From Marinilabiliales bacterium (lineage in GTDB: Bacteria; Bacteroidota; Bacteroidia; Bacteroidales; BM523), in NCBI GenBank assembly GCA_002869425.1, contig PKSZ01000562.1:1-7448 (forward strand): a stretch of DNA of 7,448 bases, read 5' to 3'. Of the stretch, positions 5,586 through 7,448 are shown in pieces (the stretch's first letter is position 1; the number at the start of each line of letters is the position of its first letter). A program made the position numbers and the translations under genes. A model generated the notes under the pieces. It was not told the DNA's origin and made no database searches. It was given only the letters and a program-made list of their open reading frames with translations.

Positions 5586-6593
5586 GTGTTGAAGATACTT
5601 TTTGATATAGGCCATCCGGCACATTTCCATTTTTTCAGCGAAATTATTCAACGTCTGAAGAACGCTAATCATGATGTTCTGTTGGTGATCAGGGAAAAGG
5701 ACTGTACAAGAGAACTTGTTGAAGGACAGAAGTTGAAATTTATTTCGAGGGGAAAAGGGGCCGGAGGATTTACAGGAAGGATGTTTTATTTAATGAAAAT
5801 GTTTTTCTTTTTCAGGAAGATTATTCGTAATGAAAAGCCGGATATTGTTGTTAGTTTTGGTTCACCATATACTGCATTGGTTCGGGCCGTAATGAAATTC
5901 CCACTAATACTTGGGACTGATGCAGAGCCCAATAAGACGGAAAGGTTCTTTTTTAAGTGGCCTGATGTTATTATAACACCGGATTCTTTTCAGCATGATT
6001 ATGGAGAAAAGCATTTATGTTTTAGAGGCACCAAAGAGTTGGCTTATCTTTCTAAGGATAGTATTATGGTAAATCCGGATTCTCAGGACTATGTTCTGGT
6101 TAGGTTTGTAGAACATGGAGCTCTGCATTATAAAGGATTGCGTCATAATTATATGCAAATGCGAGAGCAATTGATTGGTGGGCTTGTAGAGCTAATGTCA
6201 GTACAGATAAGTTCAGAAGAAAATTTGTCGTTAAGTATGCAACCGTATGTAATTGATGAGCCTTCTGATTTGCTGCACACGAAAATAGCCAATGCCAGAA
6301 TTGTGGTGACAGAAAGTGCGACCGTTGCAGCTGAAGCAGCGGTTTTAGGTGTGCCTGTTATTATGATTAGTTCATTGTACTGGGGATATATCAGGCAACT
6401 GGAAAGCCTGGGAGTTATCATCAAGCGTGAACCTGGAATGGATTATTACACAGAGGCAGTAACCCTGGCAAAAAGTGTCATGGATGGGAAGGTAGAGTAT
6501 CCTGATATTCAGGAGTTCCTTGACGAGGCTGATGATGTTAATCATTTTGTAATTTCTATAATTGAAAAGACAGTACATGAGTGGAAGTCCTGA
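5586..6593 (+). CDS. DUF354 family protein (GT-B/UDP-GlcNAc epimerase-like fold), 335 aa
   Basis: This protein has the outline of DUF354, a family related in fold to UDP-GlcNAc 2-epimerases and GT-B glycosyltransferases and often found in surface-polysaccharide loci; its reaction is not established. Markers are FDIGHPAHFHFF (6-17), VVSFGSPYTALVRA (88-101), LGTDAEPNK (109-117), FRGTKELAYL (146-155) and the nucleotide-sugar-domain block TESATVAAEAAVLGVPVI (242-259). The length is normal and the frame intact. The start is non-ATG: GTG 5586, with TTG 5589 directly after. It is divergent from the kinase operon and overlaps the next gene by 17 nt, so the two plus-strand genes form a unit. It could mark the start of a polysaccharide region or be part of the peptide pathway (for example sugar attachment); the sequence does not decide. 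Confidence 0.75.
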   Translation: MLKILFDIGHPAHFHFFSEIIQRLKNANHDVLLVIREKDCTRELVEGQKLKFISRGKGAGGFTGRMFYLMKMFFFFRKIIRNEKPDIVVSFGSPYTALVRAVMKFPLILGTDAEPNKTERFFFKWPDVIITPDSFQHDYGEKHLCFRGTKELAYLSKDSIMVNPDSQDYVLVRFVEHGALHYKGLRHNYMQMREQLIGGLVELMSVQISSEENLSLSMQPYVIDEPSDLLHTKIANARIVVTESATVAAEAAVLGVPVIMISSLYWGYIRQLESLGVIIKREPGMDYYTEAVTLAKSVMDGKVEYPDIQEFLDEADDVNHFVISIIEKTVHEWKS

Positions 6594-7448
6594 AATAAAT
6601 CGTGAGCTGGATTTCATTCTTGCTGTCATTAGATCTTTTCTGCATAATCGCGAAGAGCTTGATGAGTCTGTGCAATTCAACACAAATAGTCTATATCGGG
6701 AACTACGAAGACATCGTCTGGAAATGCTGTATAAGAAGATACAGTTTCAAAGTGAGCAAGCTTTGCAGGTTCAACATATGCTTGAAAAGGATTTACTGGC
6801 AATAAGAGCAAGGCAACTAGCCCTGGTTCATGAATTGACAGTAGTTTCAAAATGGCTGTTTGAGCATTCAATAGATTATTTAAGTTTTAAAGGTCCTGTT
6901 TTATCGAAGATTGCTTATAATGATGAGTTTTTCAGAACCGGTAGAGATATTGATATAATTGTTCCGGAGGATAAAGTAATTGAAATACAAAACTTTCTCT
7001 TTTCCAGAGGTTTTCAATCAGAACGTCCGGACAAGGCAGGAGGGAAATTGTTTGGGAAGTACCTGAAGATGTATACGCAGGCTGAGTATAGACATCCGAA
7101 ATTAAAAATTAGTATTGAAATACACTGGCAGCTTTTCAATAATCGTCATTTGCTCCCGGCAAAGCTTCATAATTTAATTGATTACAAAACAGAAGAAATA
7201 ATTTCTAATCAGAAAATTGCTTTTCTGGGTATGCAATACCAGTTTGTGTATTTATGTATACACGGAACACAGCATAACTGGTCACGATTGTTTTGGCTGT
7301 TGGATATTGCTGTAATGGTTCAAAAATATACTGAAAAATCATTTTATGAGGGTCTTGTTGAACAAACACATAATCTTAAAGCTGAGCGATCGGTGGGTGC
7401 TGCGATGAGTCTCATAAAAGAACTTTTCTTCGTTGACATACCAGAGCC
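6577..7448 (+). CDS. Nucleotidyltransferase-fold protein (NTP_transf_5-like), 3' end cut off by window edge
   Basis: From ATG 6577 the frame stays open to the window end, giving 290 codons with no stop. The first 90 residues are helical and charged. Then comes the nucleotidyltransferase core: SFKGPVLSKIAY (103-114), Arg120, and GRDIDIIV (122-129), where Asp124 and Asp126 fit the two metal-binding Asp residues. IEIHWQL (180-186) may supply the third carboxylate (Glu181), and HGTQHNWSRLFWLLDIA (229-245) is the usual C-terminal helical signature. These features fit PF14907, whose members lie in lasso peptide and polysaccharide loci; their reactions are largely unproven, with transfer of a nucleotidyl group the expectation. 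The start lies inside the end of the DUF354 gene (17-nt overlap), showing coupling. Given the kinase and sulfotransferase nearby, it may be another tailoring enzyme. Confidence 0.8.
   Translation, partial: MSGSPEINRELDFILAVIRSFLHNREELDESVQFNTNSLYRELRRHRLEMLYKKIQFQSEQALQVQHMLEKDLLAIRARQLALVHELTVVSKWLFEHSIDYLSFKGPVLSKIAYNDEFFRTGRDIDIIVPEDKVIEIQNFLFSRGFQSERPDKAGGKLFGKYLKMYTQAEYRHPKLKISIEIHWQLFNNRHLLPAKLHNLIDYKTEEIISNQKIAFLGMQYQFVYLCIHGTQHNWSRLFWLLDIAVMVQKYTEKSFYEGLVEQTHNLKAERSVGAAMSLIKELFFVDIPE

Noticed and set aside
6149..6683. Two minus-strand frames opposite DUF354 and the start of the nucleotidyltransferase gene
   Set aside because: Both lie antisense to genes with recognisable family motifs and overlap each other in different frames.
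6602..6871. Short frames on both strands in the first part of the nucleotidyltransferase gene
   Set aside because: The frame from ATG 6577 is open to the window end and carries the nucleotidyltransferase motifs, so these are shadows.

Overview
The window looks like chromosomal DNA from a member of the Bacteroidota. The pointers are AT-rich sequence, genes without Shine-Dalgarno sites, several promoter-like TAnnTTTG boxes (the phylum's -7 element), and an exported protein whose signal peptide ends in a typical ...FSQ context. Genus or species cannot be told from this sequence.

Most of the window reads as a lasso-peptide (RiPP) gene cluster with an unusual set of tailoring enzymes. From left to right: (i) a 5'-partial secreted protein with one visible beta-propeller-type repeat (minus strand, off the left edge); (ii) a short lasso precursor gene A (minus strand) whose predicted 17-residue core is GGPGSYETTVTGGTTVS; (iii) a divergently transcribed asparagine-synthetase-like lasso cyclase C (plus strand); (iv) a compact minus-strand operon, transcribed from about 5520 down to 2313, encoding an HPr-kinase-like peptide kinase, a PAPS-type sulfotransferase, a PqqD-like leader-binding protein B1, a class I SAM methyltransferase and a transglutaminase-like leader peptidase B2; (v) a divergent plus-strand pair, a DUF354 GT-B-like protein and a nucleotidyltransferase-fold protein that runs off the right edge.

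Proposed pathway: B1 binds the leader (W..P.F motif), B2 cleaves after the conserved T-E dipeptide, and C activates Glu7 and closes a Gly1-Glu7 macrolactam around the tail. The kinase could phosphorylate the C-terminal Ser17, as the paeninodin-type kinases do. The sulfotransferase could act on Tyr6 or a hydroxyl residue, and the methyltransferase on an unknown site. The core's only acidic residue is at position 7, so a 7-residue ring is the only ring the sequence allows. No ABC transporter or lasso isopeptidase is visible in the window.

The least expected features are the kinase, sulfotransferase and methyltransferase in one operon (with a nucleotidyltransferase next to it), a precursor gene divergent from its cyclase and followed closely by a secreted-protein gene, a plug-poor Thr/Val/Gly tail, and a divergent A/C control region with a perfect 7-bp inverted repeat.
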